Assembly (NCBI GenBank): GCA_018398765.1 | Contig: JAHBMJ010001953.1 | Coordinates: 92,989 to 107,420, forward strand | Direction of reading: 5' to 3' | DNA length: 14,432 nucleotides | From: Chromera velia | Taxonomy: Eukaryota; Sar; Chromeraceae | Shown here: positions 1 to 9,568 of the stretch, piece after piece | Numbering within the stretch: position 1 is the stretch's first letter | Layout of the letters: the number at the start of each line of letters is the position of its first letter | Translations under genes and position numbers: made by a program | The notes under the pieces: generated by a model | Databases searched by the model: none | The model's input: only the letters and a program-made list of their open reading frames with translations | Told to the model about the DNA's origin: nothing

Positions 1-74
1 CAACTGCCTGCGTCCGCACCATCGGAGCAGCCTTTTTTCTGGACTAACTGTTTACTACTCTTTTGAGACGTGCG
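1..74 (+). CDS. Tentative first visible exon of the glutamate receptor-like gene
   Basis: Read from base 2, the stretch is open through 24 codons and ends ETC plus one base at a GTCAGT donor (intron from 75). That phase fits the exon starting at 544 (GGA codon across the junction, then NLDSYTT). It would be the linker between the N-terminal domain and S1. There is no conserved motif in it, so it rests only on phase, donor sequence and open frame. Confidence 0.45.
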
Positions 75-3000
75 GTCAGTCAGAGGAGCTTGAAATTTGA
101 CGACCTGTCTGACAGGATTTTGCAGCTGCTTTGCATGGACAGTCTATTACTTCCTCTTTCGCCGCCCGTGGGACTTGCTTTTCATGTGCAATCTGTCAAT
201 ATTCTTGACGTCTGTGTGAGATTTAGCAACTCACTGGAACAGCATTCACCGGTAACCCAGAGAGTTTGACTAGGCTCGATTCTAAGCTTTCTTCGCCTTC
301 CCTCATGCGCGCAAACCTTTCGAGCTCTTCACCTCCTCCCTAATTGTCTGTGGTAAAAGCGGGTGAACCACTCGCTTAGGCTGTGGTAAATCTGTGTGAT
401 TGATTCAAGGCTTCCGAGGCCTATGCCCACAACACCCAGTGATTAGCGGAGTCATTTGGCCTGAAAGGTGGAATTCTGAATGTGCTCCGCTCATTGTGTC
501 TACTGATTGACATTCATAATGAAACAATGAAACCAACCATCAGGAAACCTGGACAGCTACACGACCCAGCGGCTCCTCGAGGGACTCAAACAGAGGACCC
601 TCAGAGTTGCAGCACCAGACTCGGGAGTCGACACCCACCATCTCTAGTCAGTCAGTCAGTCAGTCTGTCTGTCCGACAGATAGATAGACACACATACACA
701 CATACACTCACACAAAAAGGGTAGATAGTTGAGCCAAGTCATCCACCCAATTTTTCCCGCCGTTTCCAGCATTCTGCCCCATGCAGGTATTGACTGAACC
801 CTTCGATCGATCAGCAAGTGAGCGAGCGAGAGAGGAGAGCAGCCACTGAGTGGAACATTGAAGGAAGACGAGTCAGAGTAGTCAGCAAAAGAAAGGAAGG
901 AAGGAAGGAAGGAAGGAAGGAGGGAAGGATGGAAGGAAGGAAGGAAGGAAGGAAGGAAGGAGGGAAGGGGGGAAGGAGGGAAGGAGGGAAGGAGGGAAGG
1001 GGGGAAGGAGGGAAGGGGGGAAGGAGGGAAGGAGGGAAGGAGGGAAGGGGGGAAGGAGGGAAGGAGGGAAGGGGGGAAGGAGGGAAGGAGGGAAGGAGGG
1101 AAGGGGGGAAGGAGGGAAGGAGAGAAGGAGGGAAGGAAGGAAGGAGGGAAGGAGGGAAGGAGGGAAGGAAGGAAGGAAGGAAGGAAGGAGGGAAGGGGGG
1201 AAGGAGGGAAGGAGGGAAGGAAGGAAGGAGGGAAGGAAGGAGGGAAGGAGGGAAGGAAGGAAGGAGGGAAGGAAGGAAGGAAGGAAGGAAGGAAGGAGGG
1301 AAGGAGGGAAGGAAGGAAGGAGGGAAGGAAGGAAGGAAGGAGGGAAGGAGGGAAGGAAGGAAGGAGGGAAGGAAGGAAGGAAGGAGGGAAGGAGGGAAGG
1401 AGGGAAGGAAGGAAGGAAGGAAGGAGGGAAGGAGGGAAGGGGAATGCAAACTCCAAAGTAATTCTGGATCCGTGAGGGAGGGCGGGCTCACCACACGGTG
1501 GAGCAGCGGATGAGAGAGAACGAAGGCGTCATAGCCTGGGTTCGTGGGTCAAAGTGGCAGAAAACCCGCATCTAGGAAAGAAATGAAAAGGACTGTCTCC
1601 TTGAAGGAGAGAGAGAGAGAGAGATGAGCAAAGTATGAGGAGCAAAAATTGACACAGAGACAACGATTGGACTGCCTTTATGTTGAAAAGGGATCGCTGG
1701 TGTCTTTCACATTTATCTGTTTAACTTGAGGCACCACAACGGTCTTTCATGCACTGTTTTGTTGTGTTTCTGTGCGTCTGTGAGAGTTCCTGCAGCTGGC
1801 AGCAGGATGGCACGGCTCGAGGAGCCACAGTGCAGTTTTTCACTCAACTGTTTGCCCATCACCAGATCTCTTGGTACTGGGTTGGGATCTCGCAGGGATC
1901 TCTCGACAGGTACCCATGGTAGGTCTGTTGATCGGTCGGTTTGTCAGTCATTTTGTCAGGACGGAAAGGGACAGCAGCAGCTTTCAAGACTGAGTAAATA
2001 AATTTGTCATAACGAGAATGTGGAGTCGTTTCTTTCTTCCCAGGTTTTTGATCACTTACTGCTGACCTAAATTGATGGATCAGGAACGAATGCTGGTTTC
2101 ATTTGATGTGCGTTTTGCCCTGATAGTTTGATGAATGAATGCATCAACGAGAGACAGCTCCGTGGTCGTATTCATGACTGCAGGCCCTATTCGGCTTGTG
2201 TCCACGACGTAGCTCTAAATTTGACGGACATCTGTATCGGTGACTTTTGGCCTCTGCCCGAAAGAAGACAGATGACAACCTTCGCACACACTCTGGAATT
2301 TGAGCCTCTTCACCTGATCTCATGGAAGTGCGTCACTGAATGGGTTTTTTCTTTCTTCTCTCAGCCTGCTTTTCTGTCGGACTGAGGGCGTATCTCTTCA
2401 ATTGTGTGTCTGTTTGACATTGCAGAACTTTATGCGTTCTCCCCCTCTTTCCCCCGCAAACCCCTCTCTCCTTCCCCCCCTCCCTCAACCCATCCGTCTC
2501 TCTGGCTTCCTCCCCTTCTTCTTTGTGTGTGCTTCACAAGCGGCAGCAAAGAAAGATGCGTACAGAGACTATAGGTCTGACGGAAATTCGTGCGCGAAAT
2601 GAGGTATTTGGTGGATGTGTGCTCTATGCAGAAAGGACAACAACACGGAGACATTTGTTTCGATCATCACCAGACCCTTTGTGCCTTACAAACTTGAGGT
2701 AGGTGGGCAAGACTGCATTTACTGTATGTTGAATGTAAATGTTGGGCCATCACTTTTCTGTGCCCGGGAGAAAAATGCGCCGAAGAGGCCGAGTTGCACG
2801 CAGCTCTGCAACGTCTGCGAAGACACCTTTATTTTGCTCTTTCATTGTTGGCATGCGACACGCTTCAGTTCTTGCTCCAGATCGTTCTCTTATCCTGTCG
2901 ACAGTCCTTTTTTTTTTTTCTGCCTGTTTCACTTTCCTCCCGCTTGTTGAATTTCTGTGCTGGACCCCGAAAGAACATCAACAATTGCGGCTGGTCTTTG

Positions 3001-4697
3001 CAGGTTTGGCTTTGTATTCTCTCTGTGGTGCTCCTTTTTGCCATGCTGTTCTGGCTGGTGGAGACCTTCGCAAACGACGAAGACTTTCCCCACAAAGGGT
3101 TCCTGAACTCATTCGGAAGGTCAGGGAGTAGGGAAAAGAGAAAGTGAATCAATCAGTGAGTAAGCAGTTACATGGAAGATGGAGAGACAGAAGCATGGAT
3201 GGAGCTTTGGATGGAGTGAATGAGTGAGTGTGTGAGTCGAGGAAAAGCTGAACGAACAAATATCGTCCGATCATCTGCATGGCTACTCTTATGGTTGAAA
3301 AACTAATGACGTTTCTGATTCTTTGTTCTCGTCTGCATATGAGGGCATGTACACAGTTTCTCACGAAGTTCTTGTTCCTCTGCCTTCTATCGAATGCAGA
3401 GGTCTCTATTTGTCAATCCACAGCTTCTTGAGTGCCGCGCCCTCGGTGAATCCAGTCCTTCCTGCGGGAAGGATTCTGAACCTGGCGTTCGGCATTTTTA
3501 TCCTCCTCACAATCTCTACCTATACGGTCGGTTTATTGGAGTGGACACAGCTAGAAACAGACGGATGGATGTTCCGATAGGCAGACGTCCAGCGCGAGGG
3601 GGGCAGACACGTAGAGACAAAGACAGCTCTTCACTCCAACAAAAATGAAATTCGTCTCAAAGATTGCTTTCTCTATTTCTTGTTGTGTGAGTGACAAATT
3701 GACGACGGGGCAGCAATCCTGCCACATTTCTTTCACCTTTTTCGTTGCTTGTTTCTCCTGTGTCTGTTCGTGCATGTCTTCGCCCATGTGTAATACCAGC
3801 GAGCCATGCTCTTGCATTTTATGTCCGCAGGCAAATTTGGCGTCGTTCTTCGTCAAGGTCCGACAATCTTCAGGTAAATTTTGGATTGATGATGTTGTTT
3901 TGTTGCATGTTATCGATTTGTACATTATTCTTTCGCTCCATCTAGCTGCAATGAGACAATCGAGCTCTGTTCTGTCAGTCGAGTATTTCAGTCGCTTTGG
4001 TTGTGCCTGCGTCAAAGAATCGGCTCTGTCGGTAGCTTTGACCGCCCTCAAGGGGACAGGCAGTGCAGCTTCAAATAAAACTAATTAATTCCTTTTTAAA
4101 ATGTGGAAACAAATAAATTCCTTGCAGCTGCAATCGAGTCGATGGAGGACGCGGTAGAGAGAACAATCAGCGTCTGTGGGGGAGACCTGATCAGGGAAAG
4201 ACTGCTGGCTGAATTTCCAGAGGTATCTCTCTCTCTCTCTCTCTCTGGGTGTGGGTGGGTGTGATTGTCTCTGCCTCCGTGTCTGTGATCTTCTTTTCGT
4301 GCTCTTTAGCCTGAGAGTAGCTCTCATTCCTGTTTTCTTTGCACATATTCGGCTGACTGTCATTTGTCATATCAGCTTCTCAAGCTCTCCTGCCCTCCCT
4401 TCGTCCCACCTTATTCTGTCTATCTGACTCTCTGTAAATCTGTCTGTCTTTGTCGTGTGTTTAATCGTCTGTATATTCATCCTTCTGCGTGAATCGAGTG
4501 CATGCAGCTGGAACCTCTGTTCAAAATCGTCGATTTCGGTCCCGACATCGTGGACTTCATGGACAACAACACGTGCGGGGCCGTGATCACAGAAAAGAAA
4601 CTCTGGGAGGCCACTGTGAGGGGATACTACAGTTCTGAGGACCCAAAAGAACATTGCGATAAGGTCAGAGCGTCTTTATTTCTTTTTTTTTTTCTGT

Positions 4698-4729
<32 letters not shown>

Positions 4730-6905
4730 TTTCTTTCTTTCGCTCTTTCGTTCTTTCGTTCTTTCTTCCTTTCATCCTGTCTGTCTGTCTGCCTGTTTGT
4801 TTGTTTCTTCGTTTGTTCGTTTGGTTTGTTTGTTTGTTTTGTTTGTTTTCGAATCCAGTCAAGCATCTGTTATTTATCATCCTGGACTTGGTGGTGCCAT
4901 TTCTGGCTCTGCCCGTGTCCGACTCCCTGTCTCTCTCTCTGAATGTTTGCGTCTGAATGCGTGCGAATGATTACAGATCATGCTGGCGCTTCCAGTGACC
5001 ATGGTGGCAATAGCTGCCCCTGTGCGGCAGGAGATCGAGCAGCCGATTTCCTGGGCAGTCTCTGACGGGATCCGTCAGGGATGGTGGCGCGAGGCGAGTA
5101 CGGCAGCGTTCGATACTTATTTCGGCAAGCAGGACCCTCTCTGTAAACAGTCTGTCGTCGGAGCTATCGACCAGACACGAGACCCGGATAGCACAGCGCT
5201 GTCTCTGGTTGAAATGGGGGGAACGTTCATTTTAGCAGGGTTTCTTGCGATGATCGCACTGTTAGTATTTCTCTTCGATCTTTGGAGGAGACGCCAGCTT
5301 CGAGAGGTCCGTATGTCAATCTATCTCCGTCTTCTTGTTCGTCTATCTGCCTGTCTCGTTGTGTGTATATGGGTGGGTGGGCCGGTGGGGAGGGAGGTGG
5401 GTGCAGAATTCTGTCTTTGTCTCCTGTCTCTCTCTGTGAATTTCGATGACAAAAGAAAGTCAGCAGCGCAAAGTGCCGGACCCGTTCAGTGTGAGACCTT
5501 CCTTTCGTTGGTCAATCCAAAATGAGTGCATGGAAGCAACAACTCGCCACCCGCACACCTCAAATTCAAGAATCGATCGATCGAATAAACATCGTCGAAA
5601 CCTCTGCAACATTCAAGGATGCATCCGGCACACACACATCACGAATGGGGTTCGATGAACACAAAATCGAAGTGAAGTTTTTGCAATCCCAAAAATTGCT
5701 TCATGAATTTTTCTCTCTGAGGGCTGATGTTGGTGCAGATGGTTGCGAACATTCGAGACGCAGGGATGCTCTCGAGGTTGGAGAATTTCAACCCGGCAGA
5801 AGAGGACGACGAGTACAAGGGCACAGAGGGAGGGAACACCAAGCAACAGGTCAGTGCATGCATTTCAGAAAGTAAATGCGGGGCACAGAGGGAGGGAACA
5901 CCAAGCAACAGGTCAGAAGAAGGTGGTGTATCGTCGCAGCTGTCATCTGTTGACGTGAACTGAAAAGACGGCGGCTCGAAAAGAACTCTTCGAGGCAGGA
6001 GATGCAAAACTCGGAAAGTCGGCCGGTTCCCTTATCTGTCTTTTCGTAGCACTTTTGTTTGCCTCCTTCACGCAAGGCTGACACTTCTTCTTTCCTGTTC
6101 GGGTCTTTCTGTCTTTTTCTTTTGTTGCCTTCAGGTTGCTGCGTGTCTGACATTCTGCAAGGCGATCTACGACTCCCTGGTCGAGGCTGGCCAGATCAAA
6201 CATGGCCTGCGTAGACACAAGACACTTCGGCACAAAAGTTCATGGCACGATTCCGAGAGCGCTGGAGGGTCTGCTGATGGGGTGGAGAAGGATGATTTTG
6301 TAGCGGTGGTGCAGGATGGAAGATTCAAGCAGCAGTTCAGAAAGAGGGGAAGCATCTATGCCCATGCGCAGGGCGCACAGCCCAGAAGATCAGTCATCAT
6401 CGCACGCCGATCTCAGCAGAGCGATGGCCCCCGAAACTCGGTAGACTCACAGGCTCCAAATCAGGCTGTCAGTGTGCTGCAGCACAACTCTCAAGGCCCC
6501 CTCAGGAAAGACGGAAAGGAAGGAGAAGAAGAAATCGACGAGGAGGCTGGACTACACTCAGGTCTTGTTGGGAAAGACAGGCAAGAAGCCGATGGCCCCT
6601 CAGCGTCAGATGGCACATTCAAAGACCGCCACAGCCCCGGTCTGAAAGCTTCGTCACTTGCGGAAAGAGAAGCGGGTGAAGAAGCAGGTCAAAGGATTGA
6701 GAGGAGTGTTCTCCGTGAGCCTGCACCCGTCGAACAGAACCCCGCGAGCCATCAGTCGAACGTTTCCCCTGGGCATCCGAGGGAGGCAGTCTCTGAGATT
6801 TCTTCCAAAGGGCTCGACACGGTCGTTCAAGACGTTTTACATGGAGCTCCTAGTGATGGTGCACGTAGTGCAGGGTCCCAGGTAGGCAAGAAGGAAAATG
6901 GCTGA
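1..6905 (+). CDS. Ionotropic glutamate receptor-like channel, 13 exons, 5' end outside window
   Basis: Ligand-gated cation channel of the iGluR/plant GLR fold, expected in a membrane. Exons: <1-74 (tentative), 544-646, 1796-1909, 2184-2327, 2632-2698, 3004-3119, 3400-3526, 3831-3873, 4128-4222, 4508-4663, 4977-5306, 5739-5849, 6135-6905. All phases agree, giving 749 residues from base 2 to TGA. Partial-protein numbering: S1 opens at TLRVAAP (43-49). R124 in LPERRQMTTF is the likely ligand-carboxylate arginine. ITRPFVPYKLEVW leads into M1 (168-187). A re-entrant pore loop (about 207-225) precedes M3 (about 231-255), which carries STYTANLAS, the iGluR gate signature. S2 spans about 256-424, with C344 (HCDKIM) and C402 placed like the conserved S2 disulfide. 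M4 (about 428-447) begins LSLVEMGGTFILAGF. The remainder (457-749) is a hydrophilic cytoplasmic tail with no domain I recognise. The N-terminal ligand-sensing domain lies left of the window. Family assignment is strong; ligand and ion selectivity are unknown. Confidence 0.85.
75..543 (+). other. Inferred intron 1 of the receptor gene
   Basis: GTCAGT donor, ATCAG acceptor, 469 nt. The pyrimidine tract before the acceptor is poor. A second possible exon (about 131-231, after a TTGCAG and before GTAACC) is open in one frame but its phase does not fit its neighbours. I see nothing else here. Confidence 0.45.
647..671 (+). repeat. (TCAG)n/(TCTG)n microsatellite at a 5' splice site
   Basis: Four overlapping GTCAGT words start at 647, 651, 655 and 659, followed by CTGT units. 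The first serves as donor. An in-frame TAG (645-647) straddles that junction, so use of any later copy would end the protein. Confidence 0.85.
894..1442 (+). repeat. Polypurine tandem array (GGAA)n/(GGGAAGGA)n
   Basis: About 550 bp of uninterrupted purines on the plus strand, built from GGAA and GGGAAGGA units with runs of up to six G. The only departures are rare single changes such as GGATGG near 927 and GGAGAGAAGG near 1120. It lies wholly inside intron 2 of the receptor gene. Both strands read as very long open frames here (Lys/Glu/Gly or Pro/Ser/Leu repeats). These follow from the repeat period and are not genes. Confidence 0.95.
1607..1624 (+). repeat. (GA)n microsatellite
   Basis: Nine GA dinucleotides in the 3' part of receptor intron 2. 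Confidence 0.9.
4224..4262 (+). repeat. (TC)n then (GGGT)n microsatellites in intron 9
   Basis: A CT run begins a few bases after the GTATCT donor at 4223 and passes into a GTGTGGGTGGGTGTG stretch. The intron is otherwise unremarkable (4223-4507). Confidence 0.85.
4664..4976 (+). repeat. Intron 10 filled by (TTTC)n, (CTGT)n and (GTTT)n runs
   Basis: A nearly pure pyrimidine block (about 4676-4777, TTTC units with CG-containing variants) is followed by CTGT units and then GTTT units to about 4850. The same block on the minus strand reads as Lys/Glu/Arg-rich open frames, which I treat as repeat artefacts. Donor GTCAGA, acceptor TTACAG. Confidence 0.85.
5307..5738 (+). other. Inferred intron 11 of the receptor gene
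   Basis: 432 nt between the M4 exon and the first tail exon, GTCCGT donor and GTGCAG acceptor. Choosing the more usual GTATGT four bases later would break the frame of the two downstream exons, so GTCCGT is preferred. Contents include a GGGTGGGTGGGCC stretch and a GATCGATCGA palindrome near 5573; nothing else seen. Confidence 0.65.
5819..5916 (+). repeat. 36-bp direct repeat duplicating an exon end plus its donor
   Basis: Bases 5819-5854 recur at 5881-5916 with no mismatch I can find. The period is 62 bp. Each copy contains the last codons of receptor exon 12 (GGNTKQQ) and the CAG|GTCAG donor. The first copy (donor at 5850) keeps the frame into the next exon. The second (donor at 5912) would add 62 nt and shift it. 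A TTTCAG between the copies could act as an extra acceptor. Confidence 0.9.
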
Positions 6906-7039
6906 CTGAAATTCCTTCCGTGATCTTACGGTCTCCGATTCTGCGCAAATGATCAAACATTGCGATGGTTTCAACTTAGAACTTGAATTTGGATCTAGTC
7001 CGAGTCGTTTATCTACTATGTAGTCTTTCATATTTGAAT

Positions 7040-7500
7040 ATGCATCATCATCATTACGATCATAATTAAGCTATGCATTAGCCCCTACTAGATTGGCCTT
7101 CAATCATGATAAACATGCAGCGTTTTAAGTTGGTAGCGTTTGCTAGGTCTCTATATTACTCTTTTAAATATCTACAGTTTATTATTCTAAATTACTTTAA
7201 ACTAATTAAACTAATTTAAATTACTAAGTTAAATCATTTTAAATTATTCAGCTAAATTACTTAAATTTGCGGAGATTGCTGCCAGAATATATATGTGTAT
7301 GTATAATTTACGTAGTAACTTTTGTATCTAGGTAACACTAGTTTGTATATAGTAGTTTACAGAATGATTTGCTGGAAAGTTGAAGTTAGAATAGAAGAAA
7401 TTATAATTTGTATAAGGAAAAATATTAGAAAAGAAATTAAATATTCAGTAATTAGATCCAAATTTTATTTTGTTCAAGTTCATACATGTAACTCTTCAAT
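7040..7500. other. AT-rich island
   Basis: A sharp local drop in GC in a window otherwise near half GC. The core (about 7180-7268) consists of degenerate, self-complementary AATTTAAA/TAAATTACT words, with AAATTACT at 7189, 7218 and 7254. No gene-like signal. It could be 3' flank, a scaffold-attachment-type region or decayed insert. Confidence 0.6.
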
Positions 7501-7713
7501 TATTTGTTTTTCCCTTGCAATCGACTCCGAGTCGGAGAAAACAAGGTAACACAGTGTTTTTCGTATTTGAGCCCTTCTTGCATCATTGTTCTCAGGCAGA
7601 GAAAACAGTACGGCCCCGATAGGCCGAGCATTTCTTGGGCAGTTGACACATGCATTGAAATCAGTCGACTACATGATGGTCCGTCTTTGAGTGCTTTTCT
7701 CTTTTCGGTTGTC

Positions 7714-7745
7714 GCTCTGCCCCATTGCATGCTCTGCCCCATTGC
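7714..7745. repeat. Short direct repeat, period 17 bp
   Basis: GCTCTGCCCCATTGC occurs at 7714 and again at 7731. A small tandem duplication in intergenic DNA with no visible function. Confidence 0.85.
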
Positions 7746-8177
7746 CCATGCATTTTGTTGGAGCAAACTCGACAGATTGGATTGAAAGATTGTCCAAATC
7801 CCTACATGCTGAACGAATTCAAAGTTCACGTCGCTTGCTGGCACGAGCTCCTCACCAAATCATTCATCGATCATGCAGTCGATACAGCTCGATCGTTATG
7901 CATCCGACATTCAATCATTGGCATGCCCCAATCGATTGACCGACCGACCAAAGCTGCTATAACAGCAGCACAACATACAGAGGCATGCATGCGCACTCAC
8001 GATTCCCTTGGCGTCCAGTCCCGCCCACCACTTTAAACTTCCCTTTCTTCCCTTTCGATTGATTGATTGATCACGGTTTCCTTCGATCACTTCCAGTCAC
8101 GCTGTGATTAATTTTGACCGACTGCAACACGCGATTCGTTCCCCCCCCTATTCATTTGTTGATTCTTTTCTCATTGC

Positions 8178-9515
8178 TTAAACAGACTCCGCCTCGTCCT
8201 CGTCCTCATCAGGGCCGAGGGGGGTGTTCATCAGGGCCGCGATGTCGTCCTCGGAGAGCTCGGACTTCCAGTCGTATGGGAGTTCATCTCTATCGGGGGC
8301 GTCCTCAAGATCTGCGAGGATAGTTGCTTTGACGTCCTCTGGCAGGTCCCCCTCAAGCTCGTCGTCTTCTTTCTGCTCCTCTGCACTCGGGGCGTTGCGG
8401 GCAGCGAACCAGTCGTAGAGGAACTGCCAGTCCTCCGACGGAGCCGGGTTCGTGACTTTCTTTCCTCCGGTCGAAGACCCCTCTGACTCCTCAAGGAAGG
8501 AGAAGAAACCCCGCTGCATGGGCATACCCATAGGGGCATGGTGTACGGGCATGCCCCAGCCACCATGCATGGCGGGCACTCCCATCGGCTGGAAGCCGAA
8601 ATGGGCAGGGGACTGTTGGGGCTGGAACGCGCGGAACTGTTGGGGAACGACACCGTAGAAGTTTCTGGCTTTGACGAGCTGATCCATCCTGTCTTGGTCT
8701 CGCATTCGTGTCGCGTCGGTTCTTTGTGCCTGTCGTGTTGGGGAAGTAATAACCTTCTTGAACTCATCAACAGCCACTTTCGGTTGGTGTTTCGTCCGCT
8801 TTGTTGCGACCGCGGCGGGTCTTTTCTTTTCCGCCTTTTTGGGATCGGATCCCTTTCTAGGTGGTGCGATCACCTCCTGTGCTTGTTTGATCATGTCTGC
8901 CATGTCGGCTTCTGTGCCGGCATCACTGCCGAAGTAGCCCAACTCGGGGCATCTTTTCAAATACTCGCAAGTGACCTTCGCGGGCGTTGTGCCGAATTTG
9001 ATGAGGAGGCTCTCGGCAGTGGGGCGGGAGTTCTGCTGTTTCTTCAACATGGACATCACGACCTTCCTGGCAACTGAGTCTCCAGAGGTGCCTCCCCATC
9101 CCTGGCAGTAGGTGAAAGATCGCTTGGGGATCTGCACACACAAACACACACAGACAGAGGGGCAGAGAGAGAGGGACGGAAGGACACAGGTGAGGGGTGA
9201 ATCACAACGTATGCAGTTCGTTTTGTTCTTGTCTTCTGTGCTCCTACTGGTGATTCATTTTTGGGTTAGGAAGACTTCGGCAGGAAGTTTGGCAAAGCAC
9301 TGCAAAGGCGTAAGAGTGAAGAAAGCACCAACCAGAAAGACCCACGAAGAGACGAAGGAACGAGAAGAGAGAGAGAGAGAGACAGACGTACGGAAAGAAA
9401 GTATAGGCAAAAAAGACAGGCAACATGAGCGACACACTTCTCGACAGGTAGAGGCACGTGCAGGGTCAATCAGGTGGGCAGTCAGACAGATGACTACCAA
9501 TAAAAGTCACACACA

Positions 9516-9568
<53 letters not shown>

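Larger units (their letters stand above)
647..1795 (+). other. Inferred intron 2 of the receptor gene, repeat-filled
   Basis: 1,149 nt, by far the longest intron in the window. It runs from a GTCAGT donor embedded in TCAG tetranucleotide repeats to a CTGCAG acceptor. The flanking exons carry the start of S1 (TLRVAAP) and its next strand and helix (RGATVQFFTQLF), and they join in phase 2. It holds the TCAG tract, the long polypurine array and a short GA run. I found no further phase-compatible exon inside. Confidence 0.75.
6906..8177. other. Tail-to-tail intergenic spacer
   Basis: The receptor gene ends at 6905 on the plus strand and the kinase gene ends at 8178 on the minus strand, so this 1.27 kb should hold both 3' UTRs. 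I found no clear AATAAA signal for either. Open frames of 60-115 codons exist on both strands near 7500-8040 but lack conserved features; the longest starts with GTG rather than ATG. No RNA gene recognised. Confidence 0.7.

Noticed and set aside
131-231. Possible exon after TTGCAG with open frame LLCMDSLLLPLSPPVG
   Set aside because: Its GTAACC donor gives phase 0, which does not match the exon starting at 544, and no family motif is visible.
894-1442. CRISPR-like array
   Set aside because: Simple sequence repeat with no unique spacers, in a eukaryotic intron.
656-1513. Long open frames on both strands encoding Lys/Glu/Gly or Pro/Ser/Leu repeats
   Set aside because: They are products of the 4- and 8-bp purine repeat, lie within a phased intron, and have no non-repeat domain.
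1500-1556. A possible extra receptor exon reading MRENEGVIAWVRG
   Set aside because: It cannot be entered in the phase set by the exon ending at 646: the acceptor before it gives phase 0, and the needed frame hits a TGA.
2739-3131. 130-codon open frame overlapping the M1 exon
   Set aside because: It is an off-frame reading; the M1 exon frame (VWLCILSVV) is fixed by phase and homology on both sides.
4627-4880. Minus-strand Lys/Arg/Glu-rich open frames
   Set aside because: Repeat artefacts of the TTTC/GTTT tracts in receptor intron 10.
7500-7844. 114-codon minus-strand open frame in the spacer
   Set aside because: It starts at GTG, has no recognisable motif, and lies in the likely 3' flank of the kinase gene.
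8538-9077. 179-codon plus-strand open frame antisense to the kinase tail
   Set aside because: It lies opposite a well-supported coding exon and shows no independent feature.
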